Assembly (NCBI GenBank): GCA_007134165.1
Contig: SLLJ01000497.1
Coordinates: 1 to 7,669, forward strand
Direction: 5' to 3'
Origin: Nitriliruptoraceae bacterium
GTDB lineage: Bacteria; Actinomycetota; Nitriliruptoria; Nitriliruptorales; Nitriliruptoraceae
Length of the DNA stretch: 7,669 bases
Position 1 is the stretch's first letter. The number at the start of each line of letters is the position of its first letter. The position numbers and the translations under genes were made by a program. Of the stretch, positions 5,936 to 7,669 are shown piece by piece. The notes below the pieces were generated by a model that saw only the letters and a list, made by a program, of their open reading frames with translations, was not told the DNA's origin and ran no database searches.

Positions 5936-5966
5936 TTGACGGTGTCGATGGCGGGGAGGTGGCCAG

Positions 5967-7669
5967 ATGGCGGGATCGCGGTCCTGGTCGCCCGAGGAGC
6001 TCGAAGCCACTCGCGCCGAGCGCGACCTCGAGGTTCGTCGCGCCGCCGAGGCGGGCCGGGCGGTGCAGGCGGCGGCGCACCAACGGTCCGAGGTCCCGCC
6101 GGCGCCGCCGTTCACCCACCTGAGCGTGCGCTCCTGCTACTCGATGCGTGACGGCGCGATCCGTCCCCGCGAGCTGGCCGCCGCGGCGGCGGCGGCGGGG
6201 ATGACCCACGTCGCGCTGACTGACCGGGACGGGCTGTACGGGGCGGTGCGTTTCGCACAGGCGGCGGTCGAGGCTGGCGTCACCCCGGTGTTCGGCGTGG
6301 ACCTGGCGCTCGCGCCCGACGCTGAGCGTGCCGGGTGGGAGGTGACCCGGGCCGGACGCCACCGCGGTCCTCCACCCGCGCGGGGGGCGGGTGCCTCATC
6401 CCACGGCGCCGACACCATCGGGGCTGCCCCACCCCCGGATCCGCGCCGCACCCGCCCCGGCCGGGGCCCCGCCTGGCTGGAGGACGACGCGCCCCGGGTC
6501 ACCTTCCTCGCTACTGACCAGGCCGGCTACGGCGACGTGTGCCGCACCGTCACCGCCGCCCATGCCAGCGCCCGCGGCGACCCCCACCTCGACGTCGCCG
6601 ACCTCGGGCTGGCTGCGGCCCACGACGGCACGGTGGCGCTGCTCGGTGCCGACTCGCCGGTGGGTCGGCTGATCGCCCGCGGCCACCTCGACGCCGCCGA
6701 GGCGGAGCTGCGCGGCTGGCTGCAGGTGTTCGGCCGGTCGCGGGTCGTGCTCGGGGTGCGCGACCACCGGGTCGCGCCCGGCGGGCGGCGCGCCACCGGC
6801 GGGGTCGCCGGCCACGACCCGCACGAGCCCGGCGACGACGCCCGCATCCGGCGCACCCTGGAGCTCGCCCGCCACCTGGAGGTCCGGGCCGTCGCGGTCA
6901 ACGACGTGCGCTACCTGACCCGCGAGGACGTCGTGCTCGCCGACGTGCTGCGCTGCGTGCGCCAGCAGGTGCCGCTGGGCACCCGCCACCTCGGGCGCAG
7001 CAGCGCCGAGGCGTGGTTCACCACCGCCGCCGAGCAGCACGCCCGGTTCGTCGAGCGGCCCGACCTGCTGACCAACGCCCACGAGCTCGCGGTCGGCTGC
7101 GAGGTGGACCTGGGCATCGGCGGGCTGACCGTGCCGCGGCTGTCGGGGCTGGCGCCTGAGGTGGCGGCCGGCGAGCTGCACCGCCGCTGCTGGCAGGGGG
7201 TCGCCGACCGGTATGCACGCATCACCCCCGAGGTGCGTGAGCGGCTCGAGCGTGAGCTCGAGATGATCGACCGGCTGGGGCTGCACGACCTGTTCCTCGC
7301 GGTCGCCTCGGTGGTCGATGACGTGCGCGAGCTCGGGGTGCTGGTCGCCTGCCGCGGGTCGGCCGCCGGCAGCCTGGTGTGCTACGCGCTGCGCATCAGC
7401 GACGTGGACCCGGTCGCCCACCGGCTGGCCTTCGAGCGGTTCATGAACCCCTACCGCGACGAGTTGCCCGACATCGACCTCGACGTCGAGTCCCACCGCC
7501 GCGAGGACGTCTACGACCTGGTCATGGCCCGCTTCGGCGAGCAGCGCACGGCGTGCGTGGCGATGTTCGAGACCTTCCAGGCCCGCATGGCGGTGCGGGA
7601 GGTCGGCAAGGTGCTCGGCCTGCCCGCCGACGAGCTCGGCGTGATCGCCGGCAGCTTCGTGCACGCCCG
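5967..7669 (+). CDS. dnaE2: Error-prone DNA polymerase III alpha subunit, DnaE2/ImuC type (5' part)
   Basis: The frame is open from ATG 5967 to the right edge: 567 residues, roughly half of a DnaE2. GGAGG at 5955-5959 with 7 nt spacing fixes the start. A charged 48-residue N-terminal extension comes first. The PHP domain starts at FTHLSVRSCYSMRDGA (49-64) and continues through VALTDRDGLYGAVRF and VFGVDLAL (108-115). A Pro/Gly/Arg/Ala-rich insert (about 117-174) precedes RVTFLATDQAGYGDVC. The polymerase palm has VACRGSAAGSLVCYALRISD (460-479) and the catalytic PDIDLDVES (501-509), where Asp502 and Asp504 match E. coli D401 and D403; the third aspartate would lie beyond the window. The run FGEQRTACVAMFETFQARMA resembles Streptomyces DnaE2-type proteins as I recall them. 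The PHP metal site looks degenerate: HLHVH is replaced by HLSVR and LTDHD by LTDRD. DnaE2 does mutagenic lesion bypass with ImuA'/ImuB, which are not in view. The LexA box supports this over the replicative DnaE1. Confidence 0.93.
   Translation, partial: MAGSRSWSPEELEATRAERDLEVRRAAEAGRAVQAAAHQRSEVPPAPPFTHLSVRSCYSMRDGAIRPRELAAAAAAAGMTHVALTDRDGLYGAVRFAQAAVEAGVTPVFGVDLALAPDAERAGWEVTRAGRHRGPPPARGAGASSHGADTIGAAPPPDPRRTRPGRGPAWLEDDAPRVTFLATDQAGYGDVCRTVTAAHASARGDPHLDVADLGLAAAHDGTVALLGADSPVGRLIARGHLDAAEAELRGWLQVFGRSRVVLGVRDHRVAPGGRRATGGVAGHDPHEPGDDARIRRTLELARHLEVRAVAVNDVRYLTREDVVLADVLRCVRQQVPLGTRHLGRSSAEAWFTTAAEQHARFVERPDLLTNAHELAVGCEVDLGIGGLTVPRLSGLAPEVAAGELHRRCWQGVADRYARITPEVRERLERELEMIDRLGLHDLFLAVASVVDDVRELGVLVACRGSAAGSLVCYALRISDVDPVAHRLAFERFMNPYRDELPDIDLDVESHRREDVYDLVMARFGEQRTACVAMFETFQARMAVREVGKVLGLPADELGVIAGSFVHA

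Noticed and set aside
6396..7664. Minus-strand open frame of 422 codons opposite dnaE2
   Set aside because: It is opposite the polymerase domain with its intact catalytic PDIDLD motif. The translation is biased in composition (His, Val, Gly, Ala) and matches no family I know.

Overview
The window looks like chromosomal DNA from a very GC-rich actinobacterium (Actinomycetota). The grounds are G/C-ending codons throughout, an SseA-type rhodanese and SufE-like protein that closely resemble mycobacterial proteins as I remember them, a COG4315-type lipoprotein, and a LexA box of the actinobacterial form in front of a dnaE2-type polymerase gene. The lineage cannot be fixed from sequence alone. Nothing indicates a mobile element: I see no transposase, integrase, tRNA, att site or CRISPR array. 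Most of the content is housekeeping or stress metabolism, and I found no clear new multi-gene system.

Layout, left to right. Bases 1-33 may hold the last codons of a plus-strand gene. A strong hairpin (77-98) separates it from a small minus-strand gene for a 52-residue Lys/Asp-rich protein (109-267). Next comes a sulfur-transfer pair in head-to-head arrangement: a SufE-like sulfur acceptor (405-836, minus) and a two-domain thiosulfate/3-mercaptopyruvate sulfurtransferase of the SseA type (1052-1936, plus), sharing a 215-bp intergenic region. NADP-type glutamate dehydrogenase gdhA (2164-3519, plus) follows and converges on a minus-strand pair. That pair is a secreted lipoprotein of the COG4315 family (3580-4158) and, upstream of it, a membrane-anchored protein with an N-terminal zinc ribbon and a C-terminal PQQ-like beta-propeller (4222-5778). 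Divergent from the latter, a dnaE2/imuC-type error-prone DNA polymerase gene starts at 5967 and runs off the right edge; about the first 567 residues are present.

How the genes work together. SufE and SseA probably act in one sulfane-sulfur handling pathway. The zinc-ribbon/propeller protein and the lipoprotein point the same way, lie 63 bp apart and are both predicted envelope proteins, so they may be co-transcribed. Three tandem TGACCNN-type heptamers lie in the gap between them. The polymerase gene has a plausible -35/-10 pair with a LexA operator on the expected transcription start, which predicts SOS induction. The most notable signals are that SOS control region, the loss of metal-ligand histidines in the polymerase PHP domain, the uncharacterised zinc-ribbon/propeller protein with an apparently leaderless GTG start, and the heptamer array.
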